The notes under the pieces were generated by a model that did not search any database, had not been told where the DNA came from, and was given only the letters and a program-made list of their open reading frames with translations. A program made the translations under genes and the position numbers. Shown one piece after another: positions 36,046-44,643 of a DNA stretch of 64,000 bases (its first letter is position 1; each line of letters begins with the position of its first letter). The DNA is taken from assembly GCA_910578145.1 (NCBI GenBank), contig CAJTPJ010000004.1, positions 1 through 64,000 of the forward strand. Direction: 5' to 3'. The DNA is from an uncultured Christensenella sp. (GTDB taxonomy: Bacteria > Bacillota > Clostridia > Christensenellales > Borkfalkiaceae).

Positions 36046-36719
36046 TGGTTACCGCCTTTAAGCAAGTCGGGTCTGCGCGCGGCGGTTATCTTTTCGCTTT
36101 CCGCACGTCGCCACCCGTCTATTTTTTTATGGTCGCCCGAAAGCAAAACCTCGGGCACTTTCAGCCCCTCGTATTCAGCGGGGCGGGTATACTGCGGATA
36201 TTCCAAACCGCCGTTTGAAAAACTTTCGTCCACTAACGAACCGTCTGAAATAACCCCGTCAACGTACCGCGCCACGCAGTCGCACACCACCATTGCGGGC
36301 AATTCCCCGCCCGTAAGCACGTAGTCGCCTATGGAAATTTCCTCGTCGATATAAAGGTCTATAACGCGCTGGTCAACACCCTCGTAATGTCCGCAAAGCA
36401 AAATTACGTGTTCGTACTGCAAAAGCCCGAACACTTTGCTCTGCTTAAAAGTTTCGCCCTTGGGCGACATATACACGCGGTGCGCCTTGTGCTCGGGGTC
36501 TACCGCCTTTATAGCCGAACCGATGGGCTGCGGCGTCATTACCATACCGGAACCGCCGCCAAACGGATAATCGTCGCACTTGAAGTGCTTGTTTTCGGCA
36601 TAGTCGCGGATATTTACGATATCTATTTGTATTTTGCCGCTATTTTGCGCCCTGCCCAATATGCTTTCGCTAAGGGGCGCAAACATTTCGGGGAACAGCG
36701 TTAAAACGGTAATTTTCAC
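36042..36719 (-). CDS. trmD: tRNA (guanine-37-N1) methyltransferase
   Basis: A SPOUT-class enzyme making m1G37, which prevents frameshifting. Knot motifs are visible: LLCGHYEGVDQR and EISIGDYVLTGGELPAM; DDYPFGGGSGMVM is the N-terminal signature. It is 225 aa and overlaps rimM and rbgA by 4 nt each. Confidence 0.97.
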   Translation of the reverse strand: MKITVLTLFPEMFAPLSESILGRAQNSGKIQIDIVNIRDYAENKHFKCDDYPFGGGSGMVMTPQPIGSAIKAVDPEHKAHRVYMSPKGETFKQSKVFGLLQYEHVILLCGHYEGVDQRVIDLYIDEEISIGDYVLTGGELPAMVVCDCVARYVDGVISDGSLVDESFSNGGLEYPQYTRPAEYEGLKVPEVLLSGDHKKIDGWRRAESEKITAARRPDLLKGGNQ

Positions 36720-37213
36720 ACTGAAACTTCCTTAAATCTTTTCTTGTTTACGGTGATAAGTTTGTTTTGGATATCCACGCTTTCTATAACGCCCTCTGCG
36801 GCGGCAAAGCTAACGCTTCCGCTTTCCGTGGCAAGCGTATAAATATCCGTGCGCGCGGGCGTTACGGCAATTACTTCGCCAATTACCTCGCCCGAAGCCG
36901 CAACCACTTTACAGCCCGTAAGGTCGGCAATGTAATATCTGCCCTCGGGTAAGGCGGGCATTTCGCTTTTATAAACCTGTATATCCTTACCGCGAAGAAG
37001 TTCGGCGGCGTTTCTGTCAAACACGCCTTTAAGCGCGATAAAAGCCACTTCGCCCTGCCCGCGAAATCCCATAACGGAATATTCTACGCCGTCGATAAAC
37101 ACGCGCTTAACGTCCGCAAGGTCGTCCGCGCCGTCGCAAAGCACTTTAACTTTTATTTCACCGCGTATACCCTGCGGCTTTAATATAGTTGCAACAGTTA
37201 ATTTGTCTGCCAT
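36716..37213 (-). CDS. rimM: 16S rRNA processing protein RimM
   Basis: A 30S maturation factor that binds ribosomal protein S19. It starts with the RimM beta-barrel signature (ILKPQGIRGEIKVK) and ends with the PRC-barrel part (YYIADLTGCKVV). It is 165 aa, coupled to trmD. Confidence 0.95.
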   Translation of the reverse strand: MADKLTVATILKPQGIRGEIKVKVLCDGADDLADVKRVFIDGVEYSVMGFRGQGEVAFIALKGVFDRNAAELLRGKDIQVYKSEMPALPEGRYYIADLTGCKVVAASGEVIGEVIAVTPARTDIYTLATESGSVSFAAAEGVIESVDIQNKLITVNKKRFKEVSV

Positions 37214-37250
37214 AATTATTAATTAAGCCGAGCTTACACTCGGCTTATCT

Positions 37251-37499
37251 TTATACTTTTTCTTTAATTTCTATTGCGTAGCGTTTAGCGCCGCGGGGCG
37301 TGGAAGCGCTTACAAGCGTTCTTAAAGCCTTTGCAATTTTGCCCTGTTTGCCTATAACTTTGCCCATATCGGCGGAATTAAGCAAAACGGTAATTTCGTT
37401 TACGTTTTCCTTTTCCTCGAAAAGGTACTCAATCTCGTCCTTTTTCTCTGCAAAGTTTTCCACTACGTATTTAATTAAATTTTTTATGGTTTCATCCAT
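37251..37499 (-). CDS. khpA: KH-domain RNA-binding protein KhpA
   Basis: An 82-aa protein with a single KH domain; the GxxG loop reads GKQGKIAKALRTLV. It partners KhpB/Jag in RNA binding in Gram-positive bacteria. It lies between rpsP and rimM, its usual place. Confidence 0.93.
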   Translation of the reverse strand: MDETIKNLIKYVVENFAEKKDEIEYLFEEKENVNEITVLLNSADMGKVIGKQGKIAKALRTLVSASTPRGAKRYAIEIKEKV

Positions 37500-37543
37500 A
37501 TTATCACCTGTCGTTAAAGATTAAAAAACGCGGTTGGTTTAAA

Positions 37544-37840
37544 TTAATCTTTCTTCTTTTTATTATTGGTTTTGGGCGCGGAAGGTTTTGCGCTCTGTTC
37601 CATTGCGCCAACTTTTACGAGATAGCTTTTTACCGTTTCGGTAGGCTGAACGCCCTTAGCAAGCCAGGATTTAGCCTTTTCTACGTCGATATTGATTTCC
37701 GCGGGAGTTTTAAGAGGGTCAACGTAACCTACTTTATCGATATACTCGCCCGAACGAGCCTTTCTCGAATCAACAACCACTACGCGATAAAAAGGGCTTT
37801 TCTTATCGCCCATTCTCGTAAGTCTCATTTTAACTGCCAT
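37544..37840 (-). CDS. rpsP: Ribosomal protein S16
   Basis: A 98-aa 30S protein; diagnostic segments are MRLTRMGDKKSPFYRVVV and YIDKVGYVDPL. It has a lysine-rich C-terminal tail and an AAGGAGAAAA site before the ATG. Confidence 0.97.
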   Translation of the reverse strand: MAVKMRLTRMGDKKSPFYRVVVVDSRKARSGEYIDKVGYVDPLKTPAEINIDVEKAKSWLAKGVQPTETVKSYLVKVGAMEQSAKPSAPKTNNKKKKD

Positions 37841-37899
37841 TTTAATTTTCTCCTTGTGCCTTGCGGCTATATAAATTTTAATTTTTAGCTGATTTCATT

Positions 37900-39210
37900 T
37901 TAAAAGGGAAGCCTGCGCTTGCCCGATTTCAACTGCTTCATAAGCTGTTTCGTCTGCTCGAACTGCTTTAAAAGCTGGTTAATTTCCTGCACCGAAGTGC
38001 CCGAGCCCGCGGCAATCCGCTTTTTGCGCGATGAATTTATAACCGACGGGTCAACCCGCTCTTTCTTAGTCATTGAAAGGATAATAGCCTTGGTGCGCTC
38101 TATCCTGCTTTCGTCTATATCCTCGGCCTTTACTTTGCCGCCCATACCCGGCATCATCGCAAGCAACGCCTGCGCTCCGCCCATTTTTTTCATACTTTCA
38201 AACTGAACGAGATAATCTTCAAGCGTAAAGGTGTTTTCAAGCATTTTTTTCTGCATTGCCTTTGCCTGTTCCTCGCTAACCGCTTCCTGCGCCTTTTCTA
38301 TAAGCGTAAGCACGTCGCCCATTCCGAGTATGCGCGAAGCCATTCTGTCCGGATAAAAAGGTTCAAGGTCGCCCAGCTTTTCGCCCACGCCTATAAACTT
38401 AATAGGTTTGCCCGTAACCGCTTTTATAGAAAGGCAGGCGCCGCCGCGGGTATCGCCGTCCAGCTTGGTTAAAATTATGCCCGTAACTTCAAGGCGTTCG
38501 TTAAAGGTTTTGGCTACGTTTACGGCAACCTGTCCCATCATACTGTCTACGGTAAGAAGTATTTCGTTAACTTCAACGCTCTTTTTAATATTTTCAAGCT
38601 CCTGCATAAGCGGCTCGTCTATTTCAAGCCGTCCCGCAGTATCTATAATAACGGTGTCAAAGCCCATCGAACGCGCGTGTTCAATAGCTTGTTTAGCCGT
38701 TTTAACGGGGTTTTGCGCGCCCTTTTCAAACACTTCCGCACCCGCGTTTCTGCCCACCACTTTAAGCTGGTTTATCGCCGCGGGACGATAGATATCGCAC
38801 CCGACCAACAGCGGCTTTTTACCGCTCTTTTTCAAGTTTACGGCAAGTTTTCCGCACATAGTCGTCTTGCCCGCGCCCTGCAAACCGCACATCATAATAA
38901 CCGTGGGCGGTTTGGGCGAAATATTTAGTTTTTGATTAGTGGAACCCATCAGCGCGATAAGTTCGTCGTTGACTATTTTAATAACCTGCTGCGCAGGGTT
39001 TAAACTTTTTAAAATTTCCTGCCCTACAGCCTTTTCCGAAACCTCGGCGCAAAACTGCTTTGCCACGAAAATGTTTACGTCCGCTTCCAAAAGCGCCACG
39101 CGCACCTCGCGCATAGCCGTTTTTATTTCAAGCTCGGTAAGCCTGCCGCGTTTGGTAAGTTTTGAAAATATATGGTTTAACCGCTCTGAAAGCGAAGAAA
39201 ACGCGCCCAT
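37900..39210 (-). CDS. ffh: Signal recognition particle protein Ffh
   Basis: The SRP54 GTPase that targets nascent membrane proteins. The N domain is followed by the G domain (GLQGAGKTTMCGKL; DTAGRLEID; TKLDGDTRGG) and a methionine-rich M domain from about residue 300 ending in SGKRRLPF. It is 436 aa. It starts 9 nt after ylxM. Confidence 0.97.
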   Translation of the reverse strand: MGAFSSLSERLNHIFSKLTKRGRLTELEIKTAMREVRVALLEADVNIFVAKQFCAEVSEKAVGQEILKSLNPAQQVIKIVNDELIALMGSTNQKLNISPKPPTVIMMCGLQGAGKTTMCGKLAVNLKKSGKKPLLVGCDIYRPAAINQLKVVGRNAGAEVFEKGAQNPVKTAKQAIEHARSMGFDTVIIDTAGRLEIDEPLMQELENIKKSVEVNEILLTVDSMMGQVAVNVAKTFNERLEVTGIILTKLDGDTRGGACLSIKAVTGKPIKFIGVGEKLGDLEPFYPDRMASRILGMGDVLTLIEKAQEAVSEEQAKAMQKKMLENTFTLEDYLVQFESMKKMGGAQALLAMMPGMGGKVKAEDIDESRIERTKAIILSMTKKERVDPSVINSSRKKRIAAGSGTSVQEINQLLKQFEQTKQLMKQLKSGKRRLPF

Positions 39211-39219
39211 TAAATCCTC

Positions 39220-39567
39220 TTATAACGCCGTTATAATTTGCACCAGCTTATCACATTCCGCCTTAAACGCGGGGTTTGAAGACGAAAATTCTTCCGCCCA
39301 CGCCTTTATTTCGGTTGCCGCCAGCGAAACGCTTAGCGAAAAATCGTTTAGCCGTTTTGAAATTCCCACCTTTTCCTCGTATTCCTCAAGTTGTTTTTTA
39401 CAAGTTTTAAGGCACTCGGAAACGGCTTGCCGCGTAATACCCTTTTCGTCCGCAATCTCCGACGGCGTTAAGTCGAGATTGAAATACATATCGGTTATTT
39501 CCTGCTGGGTGGGCGTTAAAAGCCCCTTGTAAATATCCCACAGCCGTATAAAAGGTATTTTTTCCAT
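39220..39567 (-). CDS. ylxM: YlxM (UPF0122) helix-turn-helix protein
   Basis: A 115-aa sigma-like DNA-binding protein linked to the SRP genes. It shows LLTPTQQEITDMYF and the recognition helix GITRQAVSECLKTCKKQLEEYEEKVG. Its role is proposed to be SRP regulation. It is first in the ffh cluster. Confidence 0.92.
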   Translation of the reverse strand: MEKIPFIRLWDIYKGLLTPTQQEITDMYFNLDLTPSEIADEKGITRQAVSECLKTCKKQLEEYEEKVGISKRLNDFSLSVSLAATEIKAWAEEFSSSNPAFKAECDKLVQIITAL

Positions 39568-39710
39568 AGTTTACGCATACATTTTACAGTAATTTAAATA
39601 GCTTGTCAAGTATTTTTACTTTACGCAAATGTTAATTTTTAACGGTTTTGAATATTAAATTTTAATAAATTAACATAAACTTAATGCGCGGGTATTATAA
39701 TTTTTTTGTA

Positions 39711-39739
39711 TTGACATAATTTAGCGTATATGATAAAAT
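39711..39739 (+). promoter_or_regulatory. Promoter of the small unknown gene at 39795
   Basis: TTGACA (39711-39716), a 17-nt spacer, and TAAAAT (39734-39739). It lies in the AT-rich gap between the divergent ylxM and the small gene. Confidence 0.8.
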
Positions 39740-39794
39740 TTTAGCGATTGCTCGTTGCGGCTTGTTAATACGTTTAGTTAAGGGAAAAAAGAAA

Positions 39795-40025
39795 ATGTTG
39801 AAAGAAATTGATAATTTAGCGTACGACACCTCTGCGTCCACGGTAGACAAAAAATTTACCTACGGAAAACCCGGCGACCCCGACGGTTACGAGGAAACGT
39901 TGTACGTAACGAGCGACGGCAGATATTTTATATACACTAACGGCGGACATCTTTCCAGATACCCCGCCGAAAACATAACTCCAATAGCGCGCGAAGACGT
40001 AAAAAATTGGATGTTGTCGCGCTGA
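39795..40025 (+). CDS. Small conserved-looking hypothetical protein
   Basis: A 76-aa soluble protein, unrecognised by family. It reads as a compact beta-rich domain (KKFTYGKPGDPDGYEET, LYVTSDGRYFIYTNGG). The start ATG at 39795 has AGGGAAAAAAG before it and a consensus promoter; an upstream TTG reading from 39762 is unlikely. It has its own terminator, so it is a single-gene unit, and codon use matches the core genes. Confidence 0.75.
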   Translation: MLKEIDNLAYDTSASTVDKKFTYGKPGDPDGYEETLYVTSDGRYFIYTNGGHLSRYPAENITPIAREDVKNWMLSR

Positions 40026-40029
40026 AAAA

Positions 40030-40058
40030 AATCCGCCGCATAAGCGGCGGGTTTTTTT
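40030..40058. terminator. Bidirectional terminator
   Basis: Stem CCGCCGC/GCGGCGG (40033-40039 with 40044-40050) and loop ATAA, with T runs on both strands (seven T on plus, seven on minus). It serves the gene at 39795 and the convergent gene ending at 40057. Confidence 0.9.
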
Positions 40059-40299
40059 ACTCTTCTTCCTTGCTGATTTTTGCCATTTGACTAACCGAAT
40101 GTGCGATAATAGAAAGATAGTACACGGTTAAGCTTAACCCAATAAATAATATTTCACCGAATATCACCCACAAATATAATTTATATCCGCCCGCTAGCAG
40201 TCCGGCAAAAAACATAATAAAAGGCGCCACTATATTTACCGCAATAAGTATAATGCGACGAATTACCGCCAAATTCCGCCACCATTTTTTCTTTTCCAT
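40057..40299 (-). CDS. Small two-helix membrane protein
   Basis: An 80-aa protein starting MEKKKWWRNLAVIRR, with two transmembrane helices (about 14-38 and 42-64) and a short acidic tail. The ATG at 40299 is supported by AAGGAGAA 6 nt upstream; the longer reading from 40350 is rejected. No family recognised. It follows a decayed cluster of small genes and may be its last intact member. Confidence 0.65.
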   Translation of the reverse strand: MEKKKWWRNLAVIRRIILIAVNIVAPFIMFFAGLLAGGYKLYLWVIFGEILFIGLSLTVYYLSIIAHSVSQMAKISKEEE

Positions 40300-40313
40300 A
40301 AATGTTCTCCTTG

Positions 40314-40595
40314 TTAATAATCTAAAATAACGTCCATTTGAATTTGCCAACTATCTCCGGTGTTGCTGATCTCCAAACTTGCACCAGGCGTATTACTCAC
40401 AGTTATTCCACCAGCGCCTATTCCCACCTCGGACGTAGGGGGAGCTAAAGTTACAACCGCATTAAAAAGATTAAACGTATGTACGTAAGTCATTTTTACA
40501 GACGTCATTTTACCTTGCGTCTCAATTGGCTTCATTAAATCAGCGTACGCTTGTGCAAAACTCAACTCAGAACCCAAAAAAACCGGATTATTCAT
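40314..40595 (-). CDS. Unknown 93-aa protein in a decayed cluster
   Basis: An open frame with ATG at 40595, unrecognised. The C-terminal half (AGGITVSNTPGASLEISN) loosely echoes the end of the pseudogene at 40890 (TTGATLELIGD), suggesting related small domains. The AT-rich composition differs from the neighbours. It may be a real small gene or a fragment. Confidence 0.35.
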   Translation of the reverse strand: MNNPVFLGSELSFAQAYADLMKPIETQGKMTSVKMTYVHTFNLFNAVVTLAPPTSEVGIGAGGITVSNTPGASLEISNTGDSWQIQMDVILDY

Positions 40596-40602
40596 AGAAT
40601 TG

Positions 40603-40872
40603 CTAAATTATACCGCAACGTTTATCTATCTGTGATACTGCACAACTCTCATCCTTTTTATTATGATAAAATCCACTCATACCATAACTTTCGTCTTTCA
40701 ATATTAATTTATTTTCACCACCCCAAGTAAAGCTAATATAATCTAAATTAAATTCTTCCGCCGCTTTATTAGACTCAAACGGAGTTACCAACTCGGCTTT
40801 CCAAGAAGCGCTACCAACGACACCATAATAATTTTCTAACGGATAATAAAATACTGAAAAAGCGTATTTAAA
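40603..40872 (-). pseudogene. Start-less fragment, unknown
   Basis: Open for about 89 codons with protein-like content (FSVFYYPLENYYG, ISFTWGGENKLILKD) but no ATG or credible start; a stop lies immediately upstream. It sits in line with two other AT-rich fragments and is probably the remains of a gene that lost its 5' end. Confidence 0.4.
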
Positions 40873-40889
40873 TTATAAAATTTTTCCCA

Positions 40890-41338
40890 TTAATCTCCAA
40901 TCAATTCCAAAGTTGCTCCAGTCGTAACGTCACTATCTTGATTAAAACTATGCTCGCTAAACGCTTCTTCAATTCCTGATTTTTTTAGCAAACGACTATC
41001 AACAATTTCATTGCCGTTAGATGTCTCTGCTACCCAAACACTCTTATTTACAGCATAAACAAATTCACCGACACTGCCGCTATTTAATACTGAACGCGCC
41101 ATTTTCTTACCTTTCTGTGCTTGATTATCTTCAGTAAATTCTTTATAAAACGAATTAAATTCTGTTTCACTCAAAAAATGCGTTGTTTCTGAATAGTAAT
41201 CATTTTCATCGCAAACAGTATAGAAAGTTTTAAGCCGTGTACCTACGCTTGTAGTAAAAAATAAAATAAAAAAGAGCTTACAAAAAAAGTTATTACGCAA
41301 ACGGCTGTTGAAAAGATTTTTGTTTTTTTAAAAAACAT
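40890..41338 (-). pseudogene. Frameshifted secreted/anchored protein
   Basis: An ATG at 41338, preceded by GGAGG, opens a signal-anchor sequence (MFFKKTKIF, then a hydrophobic stretch) that ends at TAG 41243-41245. The sequence then continues in another frame (VGTRLKTFYTVCDENDYY) to a stop at 40890. The shift falls at or near T-rich runs that encode the transmembrane helix. One indel there would restore a ~145-aa membrane-anchored protein. It could be dead, phase-variable, or an assembly error. Confidence 0.5.
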
Positions 41339-41495
41339 TATAATATTATGCCTCCACTATAAAATAATGTCTTTAAGACGATTTAATTTTAACGCTACAC
41401 AGCAAAAATTTCAACAGTAAAAGCCGTAAAATGCGTCCCGTTTTTGTCCCATAGATATAAATCAAACATTTATACTGACAATTTTTTTAAAACTA

Positions 41496-41524
41496 TTGCC
41501 AAACCCGCCACGTTTTGATAAAAT
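41496..41524 (+). promoter_or_regulatory. Promoter giving a probable leaderless mRNA
   Basis: TTGCCA (41496-41501), a 17-nt spacer, and TAAAAT (41519-41524). The ATG of the XRE gene is 7 nt after the -10 box, exactly where transcription should start. Confidence 0.7.
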
Positions 41525-41530
41525 TAAAAT

Positions 41531-41857
41531 ATGTTAAAAATAGACGGTCGTTATCTTAGAAAATTGCGCAAAGACCACGGTTATTCACTGCGTGAATTTG
41601 CAAAACTCGTCTACGCTTCAAAATCTTCCGTCCAGCGTTGGGAAGCGTCGTTCGCGCCAGAAGATAAAGAATTATTGGAAAAAATTGCCGCCGTTTATTC
41701 AACGACGGTAGACGATTTAAGAAAACAATCGCAGAAAGAATACGCAAAAAAATCGTACCCGCCAAAACTTTTTTCGGAAGTGGGATTGGGAATAGGATTT
41801 ATCACCGTTTTGATATTGTTGATTGCCGCATTCTTTATAGTATTAAAATTTATTTAA
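41531..41857 (+). CDS. XRE-family regulator with C-terminal membrane anchor
   Basis: A 108-aa protein. An N-terminal Cro/CI helix-turn-helix (about 5-60; LREFAKLVYASKSSVQRWE) is followed by a linker and one transmembrane helix (about 83-106). There is no ribosome binding site before the ATG; a -10 box lies 6 nt upstream. Membrane tethering suggests it responds to an envelope signal. The only obvious target nearby is the divergent decayed cluster. Confidence 0.85.
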   Translation: MLKIDGRYLRKLRKDHGYSLREFAKLVYASKSSVQRWEASFAPEDKELLEKIAAVYSTTVDDLRKQSQKEYAKKSYPPKLFSEVGLGIGFITVLILLIAAFFIVLKFI

Positions 41858-41893
41858 AACGCAAGGCGGGTAAAATAACCCGCCTTGCGTTTT
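41856..41893. terminator. Bidirectional terminator
   Basis: A 16-bp perfect stem (41856-41871 with 41878-41893) and AT loop lie between the convergent XRE and antiporter genes. Confidence 0.9.
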
Positions 41894-41899
41894 CATATA

Positions 41900-43261
41900 T
41901 TAAGTACCTAAATTTTCAGATGAAGTTTTGCCTATTTCGGTAGGAGTTTGCTCGCCGCCGTCGTTTATTACGGGAGGAAGATTATCTTTACCCTTGCCGT
42001 AAAGCAGTTTTAAGAATATAGGCGTAAGTATTGAAGAAACGAGAATTAAAAGCACGGTCATAATCATAAACTCGGAAGGCAAGCCCGCTTCCATAGCTTT
42101 GCCCGTAACGATAAGCGCAACCTCGCCGCGCGCCATCATTCCCACGCCCGCTATAGCGCTTTCGCGCCAGCCGTATTTAAAGCATTTTGCAACGACGCCG
42201 CATCCGACGATTTTGCCGATAAGCCCAAGCAATACTGTAAGCGCAGCGAACAGGAACAGCCAGCCCGACATACCCTCTGCAAACGATATGTTGGAAATAC
42301 CTATGTTTGCAAAGAACACTGGTGCGAATATGGTATAAGTATTAACTTCTACTTTCTTATCCGTGTACTCGCTTGAACGGTGCGCCGTGGAAAGAATTAT
42401 GCCCGCAAGGAACGCGCCGGTAATATCCGCAACGCCGAAAATTTCTTCCGCCGCCCACGCGTAAAGGAAGCAGACAGCGATAGAGAAAACGGGCAAGCGG
42501 TGTGTGTTGGGCCACTTTCTTTCAAGCCAGCGGAACAACATAGAAATGCCGAAGCCAAGCCCTATACCTACTACGAAGAACGCCACAATCATAATAAGCG
42601 TGCCCCACCACTGCGCTTTAAACCAAGCGAAACCTGTAAGCGAACCTGCGTCGCCCGCGCCGGCAACGCCCGTTACTACCGACAGCACGACTATGCCGAT
42701 AACGTCGTCGATAATAGCCGCCGAAACTATCGTAGTGCCGAGTTTGGTGTTAATTTTGCCAAGCTCCTTTAACACGGAAACGGTAATAGCAACCGAAGTA
42801 GCGGTTAATATCGCGCCGATAAATATGCAATTATATATATTGGTAACGCCAAGCCCCAACTCGCTGAACGGAAGCGCAATTAAAATGCCCAAAACCATAG
42901 GCACTGCAACGCCCGCGCAAGCTATTAACGTAGAAGCAAGCCCCGCCGATTTAAGCTCTTTAAGGTTTGTTTCCAGCCCCGTTGAAAACATAAGGAATAA
43001 AACGCCTATTTTCGAGAAAATGGAAAGCGCATTGTCCCCCGGCAACTCCAAAAAACACCAATACTCCTTACCCTCGAAACCGATAAGCGAAAATCCGCAA
43101 AGGTCTCCGAATATTGCAGGTCCTATAATAATGCCCGCAATTATGTAACCGAGAACCTGCGGAAGCCCTATTTTTCTGAATACGAGTCCGAGAAATTTCG
43201 TTGACAGCAATATAATAGCCAAGACCATACAAAAGCCAAGCGCCGAATTTCCTTCAAACAT
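41900..43261 (-). CDS. Kef/CPA2-type cation:proton antiporter
   Basis: A 453-aa integral membrane protein with about 12 hydrophobic helices. It shows the Na+/H+ exchanger domain signature: IGLPQVLGYIIAGIIIGP, FSTGLETNLKEL, and TSVAITVSVLKELGK followed by IIDDVIGIVVLSVV (the paired acidic residues of the ion site). There is no TrkA-N/RCK domain at the C-terminus, only a short polar tail. It probably exchanges Na+ or K+ for protons. Confidence 0.88.
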   Translation of the reverse strand: MFEGNSALGFCMVLAIILLSTKFLGLVFRKIGLPQVLGYIIAGIIIGPAIFGDLCGFSLIGFEGKEYWCFLELPGDNALSIFSKIGVLFLMFSTGLETNLKELKSAGLASTLIACAGVAVPMVLGILIALPFSELGLGVTNIYNCIFIGAILTATSVAITVSVLKELGKINTKLGTTIVSAAIIDDVIGIVVLSVVTGVAGAGDAGSLTGFAWFKAQWWGTLIMIVAFFVVGIGLGFGISMLFRWLERKWPNTHRLPVFSIAVCFLYAWAAEEIFGVADITGAFLAGIILSTAHRSSEYTDKKVEVNTYTIFAPVFFANIGISNISFAEGMSGWLFLFAALTVLLGLIGKIVGCGVVAKCFKYGWRESAIAGVGMMARGEVALIVTGKAMEAGLPSEFMIMTVLLILVSSILTPIFLKLLYGKGKDNLPPVINDGGEQTPTEIGKTSSENLGT

Positions 43262-43383
43262 ACCCTAATCTCCTTTTGTAATTTGTACCATAACATTATA
43301 AGCATAAAATTTTTAAAAAGAAAGCAATTTACCGAAAAGTTTGAAAATTTAAAAAAAATAAAGTGAAAATTTTAGAAAAGCTA

Positions 43384-43411
43384 TTGACTTTTGAAAAATG
43401 TGTGCTAAAAT
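43384..43411 (+). promoter_or_regulatory. Promoter of the candidate ncRNA
   Basis: TTGACT (43384-43389), a 16-nt spacer, and TAAAAT (43406-43411), in the gene-free interval after the antiporter start. Confidence 0.65.
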
Positions 43412-43417
43412 GAAAGT

Positions 43418-43824
43418 ACAAAAAAGGAAAATATTTCACAAAAAATGTTTGACGTCAACATTTTTGAGGAGTAAACTCTATGAAGGAGAAGTAGCCGCGA
43501 AAGCGGGTCAAGGTTCTTTTTTTAGGGCGCGAGTCGCCTTTATATGGTAAGGGAAACACAAATTTTTAGCGTTAAGGAGGTAAAGATTATGAAACTTTAC
43601 TTCGCCGGAACGGTAGAATAAAAAGGAAGGTATACTCCAATGTACAACTTCAGGAGGGAAATCTGATTCCGGTTGCGGTTTGATTTTGCGGACGGTATTG
43701 CGCAATACCGGCTGCGCGGTTTAAAACCAAAAGCGCCCTACGGGTACCGCAGGGAGGCGATTTCCAAAATAAAACTTAATAACTTAAATATTTACCCACC
43801 CGTGTTATGCGGGTGGGTCTTTTG
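43418..43824 (+). ncRNA. Candidate structured RNA, about 400 nt
   Basis: This gene-free stretch has a promoter at its left and a rho-independent terminator at its right (stem 43794-43802 with 43810-43818, then CTTTT). Inside are several local hairpins: AAAAATGTT/AACATTTTT at 43441-43465, CCGC-GAAA-GCGG near 43495, GGCG/CGCC near 43530, and the palindrome CGGTATT-GCGC-AATACCG near 43695. Three mini-ORFs with good Shine-Dalgarno sites occur (43480-43494 MKEK; 43589-43621 MKLYFAGTVE; 43640-43666 MYNFRREI). It shows no match I can see to tmRNA, RNase P, SRP or 6S RNA. A known clostridial class such as the raiA motif is possible but unconfirmed. Confidence 0.55.
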
Positions 43825-43832
43825 ATTTTTAT

Positions 43833-44411
43833 TTAATCCAACTCGTCCAAGGTAAGCGCGAAACTATCTATAAAATTCTCGAAAAAGTAGTTTATTTCAG
43901 GCATATTGCGGGACTTAAGGTCTTCCTCTATGCTTTTTTTCGCCTTTGAAAACTCAGCGTTACCGCAACGCAGTTCCTCAAGACATTTAACGTAAGCCGA
44001 AAGCCTGTCCGCCGCTTTCATAAGTTTGTATTCGTAACTTTCAACGTCTGGTTTTACGCTTTTTTCAAACTCTGAGCGAAGTTCTTTTGGCAACGTTTCC
44101 AGAAGTTTATCCGAAGCGCGCTCTTCAAGTTTTTTGTACGCGCCCGTAATGGAATTGTTGAAATATTTTATCGGTGTGGGCAAATCGCCCGTAACCACCT
44201 CGCCGCATTCGTGATAAACAGCGTAAAGCGCCGCCTTGCCCGCGTCCGCATTGCCGCCGAAAACTTTGTTGTTGATAACGGCAAGCGCGTGCGCAAACAT
44301 TGCCACCTGTTGCGAGTGCTCCATAATATTCTCATCGCGCACGCAACGCATAAGCTGCCAGCGGCGGATATATTTCATTCTGTCGGTAAACGCAAAAAAA
44401 TTATAACTCAT
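43833..44411 (-). CDS. YfbR-like HD-domain 5'-nucleotidase
   Basis: A 192-aa HD-superfamily phosphohydrolase. Metal-binding residues are in NIMEHSQQVAMFAHAL and YAVYHECGEVVTGDLPTPIKY; the match to YfbR (dNMP 5'-nucleotidase) is close in length and motif order. The ATG at 44411 follows GAGGTAG; the longer reading from 44438 is rejected. It is divergent from the riboswitch-controlled thiamine gene. Confidence 0.88.
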   Translation of the reverse strand: MSYNFFAFTDRMKYIRRWQLMRCVRDENIMEHSQQVAMFAHALAVINNKVFGGNADAGKAALYAVYHECGEVVTGDLPTPIKYFNNSITGAYKKLEERASDKLLETLPKELRSEFEKSVKPDVESYEYKLMKAADRLSAYVKCLEELRCGNAEFSKAKKSIEEDLKSRNMPEINYFFENFIDSFALTLDELD

Positions 44412-44443
44412 AACTACCTCGCGTATATTATAGCGCAATTTAT

Positions 44444-44472
44444 TTGACTTTGCACTAAAATTAAACTATAAT
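44444..44472 (+). promoter_or_regulatory. Promoter of the TPP-riboswitch transcript
   Basis: TTGACT (44444-44449), a 17-nt spacer, and TATAAT (44467-44472), about 20 nt before the riboswitch. Confidence 0.8.
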
Positions 44473-44491
44473 TTTTATATAATAAATTAAA

Positions 44492-44620
44492 TACCGTCGG
44501 GGGTGTCCGCCAAAATACGGCGGGCTGAGATTATACCCTTTGAATCGGCAACGTAATGGTTGAGCGATAAGGCAAAGAGAATTTTCGGCGTTCCCTCCTT
44601 TTTGCGAGGGGCGTTTTATT
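44492..44620 (+). promoter_or_regulatory. TPP riboswitch with terminator expression platform
   Basis: It contains the conserved thi-box blocks in order: GGGGGTG, GGCTGAGA (44523-44530), ACCCTTTGAA (44535-44544), and GTAATG with GATAAGG in the second half. It is followed by a stem CGTTCCCTC/GAGGGGCG and TTTT (44589-44617), an intrinsic terminator that would form when TPP is bound. The gene downstream is a ThiT-like thiamine transporter, which fits. Confidence 0.88.
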
Positions 44621-44643
44621 ATTTCGGCGGTAGAAGGAGTTTT

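Noticed and set aside
42504..43148. Plus-strand 214-codon frame
   Set aside because: Antisense to the antiporter's transmembrane region; Pro/Ser/Thr-rich, as expected for the complement of hydrophobic codons.
43418..43824. tmRNA, RNase P RNA or SRP RNA
   Set aside because: I could not find the tmRNA tag frame and acceptor-like ends, the RNase P P4 core, or the SRP domain IV loop.
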